In this document: piece after piece, positions 1 to 7,970 of the stretch
Position numbering within the stretch: position 1 is the first letter of the stretch
How the letters are laid out: the number at the start of each line of letters is the position of its first letter
Origin: Hamadaea tsunoensis DSM 44101
GTDB lineage: Bacteria; Actinomycetota; Actinomycetes; Mycobacteriales; Micromonosporaceae
Assembly: GCF_000428945.1 (NCBI RefSeq)
Contig: NZ_AUAX01000015.1
Span: forward strand, 224,824-288,823
Length of the DNA: 64,000 bases
Direction of reading: 5' to 3'
Made by a program: the position numbers and the translations under genes
Notes under the pieces: model-generated
What the model was told of the DNA's origin: nothing
The model's input: the letters and a program-made list of their open reading frames with translations, nothing else
Databases searched by the model: none

Positions 1-317
1 GACGGCAGCGGGACCACGCACTTCAGCAGGGTCTCGACCGCCTCGTGCACCTGCACCTTGAGATCCGGGTCGGTGGCATCCAGGAACATCTCCACCGAGA
101 TCGATCTCGGGCCCGCCCCGGTGAACTCCGGCATCGCCGCCGACGCGGCGTTCTTATTGGACTTGCGGCTCCACTCGGCGTTCTTGGTGACGGTGTACTC
201 CTTGGGATTGAACATGAACTGCAGCTCGGAAACGGTGCCGACCGAGATCGATCCACCCGGCCCGTCCTTGACCGTGGGCTCCAGGAACTTGAGGTAGGCC
301 TTGGCCATGCCGGTCAT
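1..317 (-). CDS. eCIS LysM/tube-binding protein (Afp7/gp53-like), 3' end cut by window edge
   Basis: Only the first 105 residues lie in the window. The protein starts MTGMAKAYLKFLEP, followed by a FMFNPKEYTV segment typical of the N-terminal domain of contractile-injection-system tube-binding proteins, which usually carry a C-terminal LysM domain (off the edge here). In this family the protein sits between the inner tube and the spike/baseplate. The ATG at 317 overlaps the TGA of the upstream tube gene (ATGA, 314-317), so the two are probably translationally coupled. A second in-frame Met lies four codons in. The minus-strand direction means spike, baseplate and fibre genes are expected left of base 1. 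Family assignment is good; the role is inferred from family and neighbours. Confidence 0.85.
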   Translation of the reverse strand, partial: MTGMAKAYLKFLEPTVKDGPGGSISVGTVSELQFMFNPKEYTVTKNAEWSRKSNKNAASAAMPEFTGAGPRSISVEMFLDATDPDLKVQVHEAVETLLKCVVPLP

Positions 318-778
318 TTCGCCGCCCCCTGCTGCAGGAAGCCGTGGTGCGCCAGCTCCAGCGTCTCGGTCGCGACCTTGTTGCTGTCCACTGACATCGA
401 CGGACCGGTCCAGCGGACCGGAACGACTCCGACCAGGCTCCACGAGCACACCGGCTTGCCGTCGGCGGTCCGGGCGACGATGGTGGCCGAGGTCCGCTGC
501 ACCGTGCCGTTCAGGCTGGCGAACCAGGCGGCGATCTTGGCCGAGTTCTCGTCGACGGCCCGGGTCAGCTTGACGTTGGTGTACTTCATCCGCCCGGTCA
601 GCTGGTGGACGAATCCGTTGTTGCCGCCCTCTTCGTGCTGCTCGATCACCACTTCGCAGCCGATCCCGTCGCAGCCGGTGAAGGCGCCCAGGTTGTGCGA
701 GCCGACCTCCACGCTGAAGCAGACCGCTACCGCCGGATCCGGCTGGGGTGGCGGGTTCTCGGACGGCGACTTGACCAT
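314..778 (-). CDS. eCIS tail tube protein (second copy, TIGR02241-like)
   Basis: A 154-residue protein beginning MVKSPSENPPPQPDPAVAV, then a T4 gp19-like tube fold with the typical cluster GCDGIGCEVVIEQHEEGGNN. These proteins stack as hexamer rings to form the inner tube inside the sheath. The ATG at 778 was chosen because an AAGGGAG Shine-Dalgarno lies about 7 nt upstream. An in-frame ATG at 808 would add ten residues. The stop overlaps the next gene by 4 bp. It is divergent in sequence from the first tube gene at 3454-3897. eCIS loci commonly carry two or three tube paralogues, one often adapting tube to baseplate; which role this copy has is not visible. Confidence 0.85.
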   Translation of the reverse strand: MVKSPSENPPPQPDPAVAVCFSVEVGSHNLGAFTGCDGIGCEVVIEQHEEGGNNGFVHQLTGRMKYTNVKLTRAVDENSAKIAAWFASLNGTVQRTSATIVARTADGKPVCSWSLVGVVPVRWTGPSMSVDSNKVATETLELAHHGFLQQGAAK

Positions 779-834
779 CTGCGGTCTCCCTTCGTTGTCG
801 GTGGTCAATGCCGGTCGTTGTCGGGTTCAGCCGG

Positions 835-2865
835 TCAGTGCAGCCCGGTCGCCAGGCCGGCCCGTTCTCGGTCGCGGCGCAGTTCGTCGCCCAGCCGATC
901 GCGGATCCGGTCGTAGAGCTGCCCGGCCAGCTCGTCGAGGCCGCCGGCCGTCATCGCCGGTCCACCGCCGCCGGCCGGCGGGGTCGAGGCGCCCCCGCTT
1001 GACGCCGGGTCCGCCGGAGCTGCCGGGGCGCGGGCCACCATCGGTGGCTGTCCCGTGGCGCGCTGCACGACCGGCACTTCCTCGTCGTACGGGTCGGCCC
1101 ACCGGAACCGCACGCCGTCGCCGTCCCGTTCGGCCACCCCGGCCGCCAGCGCGGCAGCACCCGGGTCGGCTGTATCAGCGGCGCCGCGTCCGCCGTCGGC
1201 TGCGCTCGGTCCCGGCCACCGCTGCACCGAGGCAGCCGCCGCGCCACCCTCGTTGAAGTCCGGCCACAAGCCGACGCCGCCGTCAGTTCCGGCGCCGTTG
1301 TCATGCCTGGCTGCGCTGTCATGCCCGTTGTGGTTGTCGCGCAAGGAGATGACGTCGTGCCCGGCACCGGCCGGCTTCGACGACGAGTCAGCACTCGGCC
1401 GGCCGGCCGAACCGACCAGCCGAGTCTGGATGGGACGGGCCCCCAGCAACGCCATCGGCGCGGCCGGCACCGGCCGTGCCGCACCGGCGGCCGTCGCCAG
1501 GGCGCCGATGTCGAGACCGGTCGGGCTGCCCGGCAACCGGACGTTCGGGCCAGCCGCGCGCGGCCGATCGCGAGGCGACTCGGATGAGGTCGCTCGACCG
1601 GTGCCGGACGCCGCGCGATGCTGCCCTGCTCCTGCCGAGTCACGCTGCAGGTGGACGTCTGCCGAAGGATGATGCTGCCGGCCGCCCGTCGACGACCCCG
1701 GCTCGGCCCCGCTATCGGTCCACACTGGTCGGTCGGCGGGCATCTCGACCGGTAGCGGTTCGATCCGACCAGGTCCCGCCCACCCAACAGCCGGCGATCC
1801 GACTTCGCCAACAGCGTCATCGAGGGCTGCCGTGCCGTCCGCCCCGACTCCGCCTGTCGAGCCGACAGCAAGCGTCCGGCCGACCGCCGATCCGTTCTCC
1901 GGCAAGGCTGCTGCCGCTAAGGTGCCGCGCTCGGTGGCCGAGTTGGGCACGCCACGGGTGACGACGCTGTCCCGCGCTGTGGACGCGGGCCCGGCGGAGT
2001 CCGATGGGGCCGAAGTGGTCTCCAGTCCGAAGCCCAATCCCATCCGGGCCGACGCCGCGGTCGAGCTGAGCGGACCGATCACCTCGGTCGACTTGTCGGT
2101 CTGTACCGAGACGGCCGGGTCCCACGCAGCCTCGTCCTGCGGTCCACCGGCCCCCGCGTTCGGTCCGGCGCTCCGGCTACCGCTCAGTCCAGCGCTCGGG
2201 CTGGTGCTCGGGCCGGTTCCGTCCGGCGCTGTCGGGACACCCGGATCCGTCGTCAACTGCCGCTGCAACGCGGAGCCGTCGCGCGGTGGGCCGAGCCGAG
2301 GCGTGCGTACCGACGGACGGCCGGTCGCCGACGGTGTCTCGGTGAGCAGGTGCGCTGCCACCCCGCCCGACGTCACGTCAAGCGGGGCGGCAGCCCGCAG
2401 TGACTGCGCAGACGGTAGATCCGGACTCGCGTCCGTGGGCCCCAGCAGCGCTGTCGGCGAAGCGTCGGGCCGCGCCGGCCAGGTCTGTCCTGTCGGCCGT
2501 ACGGGCACCGGTGGCAGCGGCCGTGCGGCCACGATCTCGTCCGCCGGCTCGGTAGCCGAGCCGTCCACGGACAGCAGGCCGGTCGTGAGCGTACGCGGAT
2601 CGCCGACGTTGTGACCCAACTCGGCCCCGACCGTGATCGACTGCCGGGTGACCAGCGTGTCGGCGAACCGCTGCGCCTGCATGACCGGCCGCAGCAGCCC
2701 TGCCGCCGGGACCAATGGTGCCACCTGGGACCAGGCGGCCGCTGCTGCGCCGGACGGTCCGGCAGGTTCACCGGACGATCCGGTTGGCGAGGGCTCGGCG
2801 CTGGAAGGGGCGGCGGCTTGTGAGTCCGCCGGCGACGGGCGACGGAGCCGGTTCAGCCATCCCAC
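835..2865 (-). CDS. Long Pro/Ser/Ala-rich eCIS-operon protein of unknown function
   Basis: The 676 residues are mostly low complexity (Pro, Ser, Ala, Gly, Thr), with no signal peptide or membrane segment and few hydrophobic blocks. The start is GGLNRLRRPSPADS-like: a GTG at 2865 preceded by GGGGGAGGTAGCC, a strong ribosome site. Reading could extend upstream in frame to 3087, but that would overlap two genes. The C-terminal ~40 residues (DELAGQLYDRIRDRLGDELR) look like an ordered amphipathic helix, and a similar helical tail occurs in hypothetical proteins of other actinobacterial eCIS loci (recollection, not checked). It lies between the DUF6760-like gene and the second tube gene, so a structural or assembly role is plausible, for instance tape measure or scaffold. 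That is inference. Confidence 0.7.
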   Translation of the reverse strand: MGWLNRLRRPSPADSQAAAPSSAEPSPTGSSGEPAGPSGAAAAAWSQVAPLVPAAGLLRPVMQAQRFADTLVTRQSITVGAELGHNVGDPRTLTTGLLSVDGSATEPADEIVAARPLPPVPVRPTGQTWPARPDASPTALLGPTDASPDLPSAQSLRAAAPLDVTSGGVAAHLLTETPSATGRPSVRTPRLGPPRDGSALQRQLTTDPGVPTAPDGTGPSTSPSAGLSGSRSAGPNAGAGGPQDEAAWDPAVSVQTDKSTEVIGPLSSTAASARMGLGFGLETTSAPSDSAGPASTARDSVVTRGVPNSATERGTLAAAALPENGSAVGRTLAVGSTGGVGADGTAALDDAVGEVGSPAVGWAGPGRIEPLPVEMPADRPVWTDSGAEPGSSTGGRQHHPSADVHLQRDSAGAGQHRAASGTGRATSSESPRDRPRAAGPNVRLPGSPTGLDIGALATAAGAARPVPAAPMALLGARPIQTRLVGSAGRPSADSSSKPAGAGHDVISLRDNHNGHDSAARHDNGAGTDGGVGLWPDFNEGGAAAASVQRWPGPSAADGGRGAADTADPGAAALAAGVAERDGDGVRFRWADPYDEEVPVVQRATGQPPMVARAPAAPADPASSGGASTPPAGGGGPAMTAGGLDELAGQLYDRIRDRLGDELRRDRERAGLATGLH

Positions 2866-2867
2866 GG

Positions 2868-3014
2868 CTACCTCCCCCGGTCCCAGTCGCCGATGATCGA
2901 CACGAGCCGGGTCCGGTCGGCGTGTTCCAGGTCGAGGATGACGTCCAACGACCAGCCGAAGCGGCACGCCACCGTCGCGGTCTCCTGCCAGAGCTGCTCG
3001 GGCGCGTGCCTCAC
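2868..3014 (-). CDS. Small eCIS protein (DUF6760-like)
   Basis: A 48-residue peptide starting VRHAPEQLWQETATVAC and ending IIGDWDRGR. The pattern of a short acidic/aromatic helix ending in LVSIIGDW matches the small DUF6760-type proteins found between tail-assembly and downstream genes in actinobacterial eCIS operons. The GTG at 3014 overlaps the TGA of the upstream gene (GTGA, 3011-3014), and the stop is only 2 bp from the next start, so it is certainly within the operon. Its molecular role is unknown; phage analogues suggest an assembly chaperone made next to the tail-assembly gene. Confidence 0.7.
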   Translation of the reverse strand: MRHAPEQLWQETATVACRFGWSLDVILDLEHADRTRLVSIIGDWDRGR

Positions 3015-3454
3015 GATTCCCCCAGGCGCCCGCCTGCGGTGTCTGCCGTGAAGTGGCGCCCACAGCCGGGACAAGCGACCTCGACATGGGTGTGCCCCTC
3101 GGCGTTCACCCGCCGGTAGAGGTCTTGCAGGAAGGCGAGGTCGGCGGCGAACAGGTTCTCCATCACGCCGGCGTGCACCTCGCGGACCCGGCCGAGCCGG
3201 GTCACCACCCGGGCCAGCAGCACGATGGACAGGTAGCCGGGGTTCTCCCGAACCCGGTCGTCGCGCAGCGGGACCAGTTCGTCCCGAGCCGTCGCCAGCC
3301 GCATCACCCCGTCGCGGTGCACGTCGCCGTCCGGGTCCACGTAGCCCATCGGCAGGGTGAAGGCGAACTGGGTGATCAGGCGGTCCTCGCGTACCGGAGC
3401 GGCCTCCGGTGCCGGTGCGGCGGGCGCCGAGACCGCCCCGAGCACCCGGCGCAT
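3011..3454 (-). CDS. Phage-tail assembly-type protein with C-terminal zinc-ribbon half
   Basis: This 147-residue protein has a central LPMGYVDPDGDVHRDGVMRL segment characteristic of tail-assembly proteins in Mu/T4-like and eCIS loci, and ends with a CPGCGRHF knuckle. Only one CxxC pair is visible, so metal binding would need a partner residue such as His or dimerisation. The start ATG at 3454 shares one base with the stop of the tube gene (TGATG), which suggests stop-restart coupling. It probably acts in the cytoplasm as an assembly chaperone. The function is inferred from family and position. Confidence 0.8.
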   Translation of the reverse strand: MRRVLGAVSAPAAPAPEAAPVREDRLITQFAFTLPMGYVDPDGDVHRDGVMRLATARDELVPLRDDRVRENPGYLSIVLLARVVTRLGRVREVHAGVMENLFAADLAFLQDLYRRVNAEGHTHVEVACPGCGRHFTADTAGGRLGES

Positions 3455-3897
3455 CAGGCGACCTCGATGCGCTCGTAGGTGACCGAGAGTTTTTCGGTGA
3501 GCAGCGACGTGTCGCCGGCCTTCAGCGAACCGATCTCCAGGCTCTTCGGCCAGGCGTTGACCAACCGGTAGCGCTTGATCTCGGCGCCCTCGAAGTCGTA
3601 GATGATGATCGACCCGCCCTTGCGGGCGTCCTTCATCTTTCCGAACTGGCTGGACTTGATCCAGTTGGAGAAGTTCTGGTCGGCGGTGAGTCCCCGGGTC
3701 AGCGTGACCTCGCCCGGCTTGGGCCGGCCTGGCAGCCGCTTGACCTCGAACTTGCCGTCGGCGGTGTTCTGCTTGAGATCGATGACGTCCTGCTCGATCT
3801 TGAGGCCGCTCACCTCGGTGATCGATTTGATGGTGATGCCGTCGAACTCCAGGCCGAACGAGTGGCCTACGGCGCTGTCACCTTCCGGAATGGGCAT
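3454..3897 (-). CDS. eCIS tail tube protein (major, gp19/TIGR02241-like)
   Basis: A 147-residue protein starting MPIPEGDSAVGHSFGLEFDG. It has the typical order of this family: SITEVSGLKIEQDVIDLKQN, then KRLPGRPKPGEVTLTRGLT, then a strand-rich C-terminus ending KLSVTYERIEVA. The family forms the hexameric inner tube ejected on sheath contraction. It follows the sheath gene by about 33 bp and is coupled to the downstream tail-assembly gene, the usual sheath-tube-assembly order in eCIS clusters. Its length matches the family norm of about 145-150 residues. Confidence 0.93.
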   Translation of the reverse strand: MPIPEGDSAVGHSFGLEFDGITIKSITEVSGLKIEQDVIDLKQNTADGKFEVKRLPGRPKPGEVTLTRGLTADQNFSNWIKSSQFGKMKDARKGGSIIIYDFEGAEIKRYRLVNAWPKSLEIGSLKAGDTSLLTEKLSVTYERIEVA

Positions 3898-3930
3898 GCA
3901 CAGTTCCTTACTGCCGGCTGAACAGACTCA

Positions 3931-5532
3931 CTACTCGCTGACCAGGCTGGCGCCGCCGGAGAACTGAGCCAGCCGGAAGACGACGAACTCGGCGGGCTTC
4001 ACCGGCGCGACGCCGATCTCGCAGATGACCTGACCGGCGTCGATGGACTCGGCGATGTTGGTCTCCTCGTCGCACTTGACGTAGAAGGCCTCGTCCGGCG
4101 TCAACCCGAACAGCGAGCCGCGCCGCCATTCGTTGATCAGAAACGCGCTGATGGTGCGGCGGAGCTTCGCCCACAGCGCGACGTCGTTGGGTTCGAAGAC
4201 CGCCCACTGCGTCCCGGCGAGGATGCTCTCCTCCAGGTAGTTGAACAGCCGGCGCACGTTCAGGTAGCGCCAGGCCGGGTCGCCGGACAGCGTCCTGGCC
4301 CCCCAGATCCGGATGCCCCTGCCGGGAAAGGCCCGGATGCAGTTGATCCCGACCGGGTTGAGCAGGTCCTGCTCGGCTGAGGTGAGCTGCAGTTCCGGCG
4401 CCAGCGCGCCGCGGACGACCTCGTTCGCCGGAGCCTTGTGCACGCCGCGGCTGTCGTCGCTGCGACCCCAGACGCCGGCCACATGCCCGCTGGGCGGCAC
4501 CATGATCGGCTTGCCGCGCGCGGGGTCCATCACCTTGATCCACGGCCAGTACAGCGCCGCCTGCTTGGAGTCGTAGTTGGCCTGGTCGACGCGCCAATTC
4601 TTAATCTGCTGAGCGTTGAGGCCGGGCGGCGGGTCGATGATCGCGACCCGGTCACCCATCAGCTCGCAATGGGCGATCATGGCCTGCTGTACGGCGAGCA
4701 CGCCCTCCAGGTCGATGATCCCCTGCTGGTACGAGGCCAGCAGGTCCGGGACGGCGAGGATGGTGACCTCCTCGACGGCCTCCAGTCCGGCGAACCCGGT
4801 GCGGTCGGCGGAGTCGCCGACGTAATCGGCGGGGCGCAACGTCATCGCGGCCGTGGTCGCCGGCCGCTCGACCGGCGCCGGGGTCGCGGGCGCGCCGCCG
4901 CTGAGGGTGACCGTGCCCGCTTCCGGCCTGCCGACCGTCGCCGTGGTCGGCTCGTCCACGGCGATCAGCTTGGACTGCTGGTTGATCACCGTGACGATGT
5001 TCGTCCGGCCCGGCTTGGTGGACACGGTGAACTGCTCGCGCTGCTGCCCACGGCGTACGACGACCTTGAACTCGTCTTTGGACGGCTTGTCCGTCCCGCT
5101 GTCGTCGGCGCTGTCGTCGGCGGGCGACGGCTCGACCTCGATCTCGATGCCGTCACCGGCCGGGCCGGCTTTGAGCGCGCGGACCGGATACGACCCGAGC
5201 AGGCCGGTGGCCACCGCCGACTCGGCCGGGGCGGTGACCGCCGAACCGGCGGCGGCGTCGCCGTCTTCGCCGGCCCCTACCCGTACCACGTAACAGCTGC
5301 CGCCGCCGTTGGCGAAGTACCCGTAGACGGCATGAGCCAGATAGGACCCTTCGACGAACTCGCCGAAGGCAGTGGTGAACTGCGTCCAGTTGGTGACCAG
5401 GGTGGGCGTGTGGGCGGGGCCGCGAGCGGCCAGTCCGACGAACGCCGCCACAGCGGTGCCGACTCCCTCGATGGGCCGCGAACCCGCCTCCACCTCCTCG
5501 ACGTACACGCCGGGTGACAGGTAGGGCGCCAT
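3931..5532 (-). CDS. eCIS/phage-like contractile tail sheath protein
   Basis: The 533 residues begin MAPYLSPGVYVEEVEAGSRPI, the canonical sheath N-terminus, followed by GTAVAAFVGLAARGP and a C-terminal domain with RRLFNYLEESILAGTQWAVFEPND and EWRRGSLFGLTPDEAFYVKCD. Residues ~145-260 form a more variable insert rich in Ala, Asp and Thr. Sheath subunits form the contractile outer cylinder. The ATG at 5532 has GGGAGGAAGAGG directly upstream; much longer in-frame reading to 6933 overlaps the divergent genes and was dropped. It is first in the left-going operon and faces the plus-strand pair at 5641-7921 across 108 bp. Confidence 0.96.
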   Translation of the reverse strand: MAPYLSPGVYVEEVEAGSRPIEGVGTAVAAFVGLAARGPAHTPTLVTNWTQFTTAFGEFVEGSYLAHAVYGYFANGGGSCYVVRVGAGEDGDAAAGSAVTAPAESAVATGLLGSYPVRALKAGPAGDGIEIEVEPSPADDSADDSGTDKPSKDEFKVVVRRGQQREQFTVSTKPGRTNIVTVINQQSKLIAVDEPTTATVGRPEAGTVTLSGGAPATPAPVERPATTAAMTLRPADYVGDSADRTGFAGLEAVEEVTILAVPDLLASYQQGIIDLEGVLAVQQAMIAHCELMGDRVAIIDPPPGLNAQQIKNWRVDQANYDSKQAALYWPWIKVMDPARGKPIMVPPSGHVAGVWGRSDDSRGVHKAPANEVVRGALAPELQLTSAEQDLLNPVGINCIRAFPGRGIRIWGARTLSGDPAWRYLNVRRLFNYLEESILAGTQWAVFEPNDVALWAKLRRTISAFLINEWRRGSLFGLTPDEAFYVKCDEETNIAESIDAGQVICEIGVAPVKPAEFVVFRLAQFSGGASLVSE

Positions 5533-5640
5533 CCTCTTCCTCCCTGGGCAGCTTGCGGTGATCTCCGGAAGCCTTGGACCTTTTCGCAGCGTACTGGATA
5601 AAAGGTACAATTCTGGGAAACTCGGCATGAGGAGCCTGTC

Positions 5641-6333
5641 ATGCATATCCGCGATGAAGACCTCAGGCGCCACCCGGCCACGAAAAGCCAAACGCCCACC
5701 AGATCGGACCTCTCGCAGGTGCAGCGGCGGATGCTGGACCTGCAACGCGCTGCCGGCAATGCCGCGGTGGCGGCGGCATTCGACGAGCAGACGGCAGACG
5801 GCCAGCCCCTGGAGCAGCAACGCTCCCCGGTGCTCGACGTGGTCGGCCGGGGCGGCGGATCGCCGCTGCCGCAACCGGTCCGCGCCGACATGGAGTCCCG
5901 CTTCGGCGCGGACTTCTCCGGCGTTCGGGTGCACACCGGCGAGCAGGCCGCCAGCAGCGCCGCCAGCCTGCAGGCCCGCGCGTACACAGTGGGCGACGAG
6001 ATCGTCCTGGGCGCCGGCTCCGCCGACCACACCGGCCAGGACGGCCGGCACACACTGGCGCACGAGCTGACCCACGTGCTCCAGCAGCGCGCGGGCGCCG
6101 TCGACGGCACGGCGACCGGCGACGGCATCCAGGTCTCCGACCCGTCCGACCGGTTCGAACAAGCCGCCGAGGCGAACGCGACCTCGGTGCTCGCCGGGCC
6201 GCCCGCACCGGCTCCGACCGGCGTCGCCCAACGCCAGGTGGCGCCCGACGAGGAGGAAGCGCCTGTACAGTCGATGGCCGTGCAGCGTACGGACACAGCG
6301 GAAGAACCGCCGTACGAGGCGCCGGCCGACTAA
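5641..6333 (+). CDS. DUF4157 (eCIS core domain) metallopeptidase-like protein
   Basis: A 230-residue protein. Residues ~70-155 match the DUF4157/eCIS core domain: PLPQPVRADMESRFGADFSGVRVHT, then GRHTLAHELTHVLQQ, where HELTH at 141-145 is a zincin-type HExxH. The N-terminal 50 residues carry a MLDLQRAAGNAAV motif; the last ~60 are acidic and disordered. In this family the domain is tightly linked to contractile injection systems, as toxin-associated or tube-loaded protein. The ATG at 5641 has AGGAG about 5 nt upstream. It is 10 bp from the next gene. Whether it is a protease, a cargo or a loading factor cannot be told. Confidence 0.9.
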   Translation: MHIRDEDLRRHPATKSQTPTRSDLSQVQRRMLDLQRAAGNAAVAAAFDEQTADGQPLEQQRSPVLDVVGRGGGSPLPQPVRADMESRFGADFSGVRVHTGEQAASSAASLQARAYTVGDEIVLGAGSADHTGQDGRHTLAHELTHVLQQRAGAVDGTATGDGIQVSDPSDRFEQAAEANATSVLAGPPAPAPTGVAQRQVAPDEEEAPVQSMAVQRTDTAEEPPYEAPAD

Positions 6334-6343
6334 AATTCGAGTT

Positions 6344-7921
6344 GTGACCCGCCAGGTCAAGACGGCACGAGATGACGTGGCGCGCGGCAGCCAACGCCCC
6401 ACGACGCTGACGTCCCGGCGGAATGCCGGCGCGGGGTCGCGGGCTGGGCCGTTCACCAGCGCCCCACTCGACCAGGGCGGATTGCTCGCCACCCAGCGTC
6501 TCGCCGGCAATCGGGCGGCGGTGTGGCAGGTGCAGCAGGCGCCGAACACCTCCGAGCCGATGTCACGGCAGCCCGTCCCGCTCGTCCCGTGGACCGGCGA
6601 TCCGGTGTCCATGGCGAACGCGCTCCGCAACCTGCTGCTCAACCAGGAACTCGACAGGATCGCCGATTCGCTGGGCATGCTCTGGATACGCGGAATCGTC
6701 GACACTCTGCGCATGCTCAAGCTCGACGCCGGCGCGTACGCCGCCATCGTCGCCTCGGCCCGGTTCAAAGGCAACAACCGGCTGATGGCCGCCCGCGACG
6801 TGGTCGAGGGCCGGCCGCCCGCGACCGCCGGGCTCTTCAACGACCAGGCCGTCGAGCTGCGCGCCATGAGCGACGTGCCGAACTGGCCGAACATCATCGG
6901 CCCGTACGTCAGACACAGCCCGCAGTTGCCCAACTCCGACCTGGCCAGCGATCCGTCCGACGACCCGGTGCTGACCAGCCCGGCCTACCGGGCCGCGCTC
7001 TTCGACGCCATCCGCCGCAACCGGATGATGACCGGGCAGTACCTGCTCAACACGGTCAAACCTCGGCCCGCCGACCGGGTGCCGGGTGGCTACAAGTACG
7101 TCGGCCCGTCGCACAAGGGCGACTCACCCAGCGAGCTCAACGTGCCGGACCCGAAGCAGGAAGAGGTCAACAAGGCACTGTGGAAGGAGCTCGGCGTCGG
7201 CGAGGGCACCCAGGCGTCCATCAACACCTGGGACACCGCCAAGTTCAGCTTCGGGCCCGGTTTCGCCGCCGTCGGCATGCTCCGCCAGGTGATGGACAAT
7301 CTCACCAAAGCCGGCTCGGAGGTCCTTGTGCCGCTGCGCAACGCGGGCCTGATCTTCGAGAGGGGCACCTGGTTCGTCGTCGACACCGAGGCGCAGGTCG
7401 TGCGATCCGGCAACCAGGCGCTGGAGCTGCTGTCCAAGGACGTCGGACTCATCCAGACCTTCCTCGACACCGCCGGTGACGCCAATATGCGCAAGCAGTG
7501 GATGGACGCCGAATGGAAGGCGATGCAGGGCGCCAGCGGCGCGGCCGCGGTCCCACCGGAGGTGGTGGAGAAGTGGCCGGTGGAGTTGATCGTCTTCGTC
7601 GCGCACTGCGTGCACTGGGGCGGACTGACCTGGAAGGACTGGAAGAGCACCACCCCGCCAAGCCTGTTCCACGTCGTCCGGACCCAGGCCAGGCACGTCG
7701 ACCGCAGAGCGGACGACCCGCGCATCCTCACCCATCTCAGCGCCGCCACCTTCCTCGGGTTCAGCAACAGGCTGCTCGAACGGACCCTCAAGGCGCAGGG
7801 CAGACGGATGGGAATCGAGGCGAACCTCCCCGACGGCTGGAGCACCGGCTTCGCCGGCGCGGTCGCGCTGCCCACCAAGACGTCGACGCCGGTGTTCCAC
7901 GTGATCGAGGCCGACGAGTAG
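6344..7921 (+). CDS. Unrecognised eCIS-linked protein, candidate cargo/effector
   Basis: The 525 residues have no signal peptide and no convincing membrane segment. The first ~75 residues are basic and disordered and include LLATQRLAGNRAAVWQ, resembling the LQRAAGNAAV segment of the adjacent DUF4157 protein. Residues ~80-175 are helical. Around 285-330 is GVGEGTQASINTWDTAKFSF, whose Glu followed by INTWD and a FxFGPGF block recalls lysozyme-like/peptidoglycan-active proteins (weak resemblance). The C-terminal ~100 residues contain several Trp (VHWGGLTWKDWKS). The GTG at 6344 follows the DUF4157 stop by 10 bp, so the two form an operon. Best guess is an eCIS payload, possibly cell-wall active; that is inference. 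Confidence 0.75.
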   Translation: MTRQVKTARDDVARGSQRPTTLTSRRNAGAGSRAGPFTSAPLDQGGLLATQRLAGNRAAVWQVQQAPNTSEPMSRQPVPLVPWTGDPVSMANALRNLLLNQELDRIADSLGMLWIRGIVDTLRMLKLDAGAYAAIVASARFKGNNRLMAARDVVEGRPPATAGLFNDQAVELRAMSDVPNWPNIIGPYVRHSPQLPNSDLASDPSDDPVLTSPAYRAALFDAIRRNRMMTGQYLLNTVKPRPADRVPGGYKYVGPSHKGDSPSELNVPDPKQEEVNKALWKELGVGEGTQASINTWDTAKFSFGPGFAAVGMLRQVMDNLTKAGSEVLVPLRNAGLIFERGTWFVVDTEAQVVRSGNQALELLSKDVGLIQTFLDTAGDANMRKQWMDAEWKAMQGASGAAAVPPEVVEKWPVELIVFVAHCVHWGGLTWKDWKSTTPPSLFHVVRTQARHVDRRADDPRILTHLSAATFLGFSNRLLERTLKAQGRRMGIEANLPDGWSTGFAGAVALPTKTSTPVFHVIEADE

Positions 7922-7970
7922 GCGGTGCGAGGTCGGCGCCGACAGGCTCGGTCGTCGACCCGGCACGTGG

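Noticed and set aside
3931..6933. 1000-codon minus-strand frame that would fuse extra sequence onto the sheath protein
   Set aside because: The added 467 residues overlap the well-supported plus-strand DUF4157 and cargo genes, and the sheath start at 5532 has a strong ribosome site.
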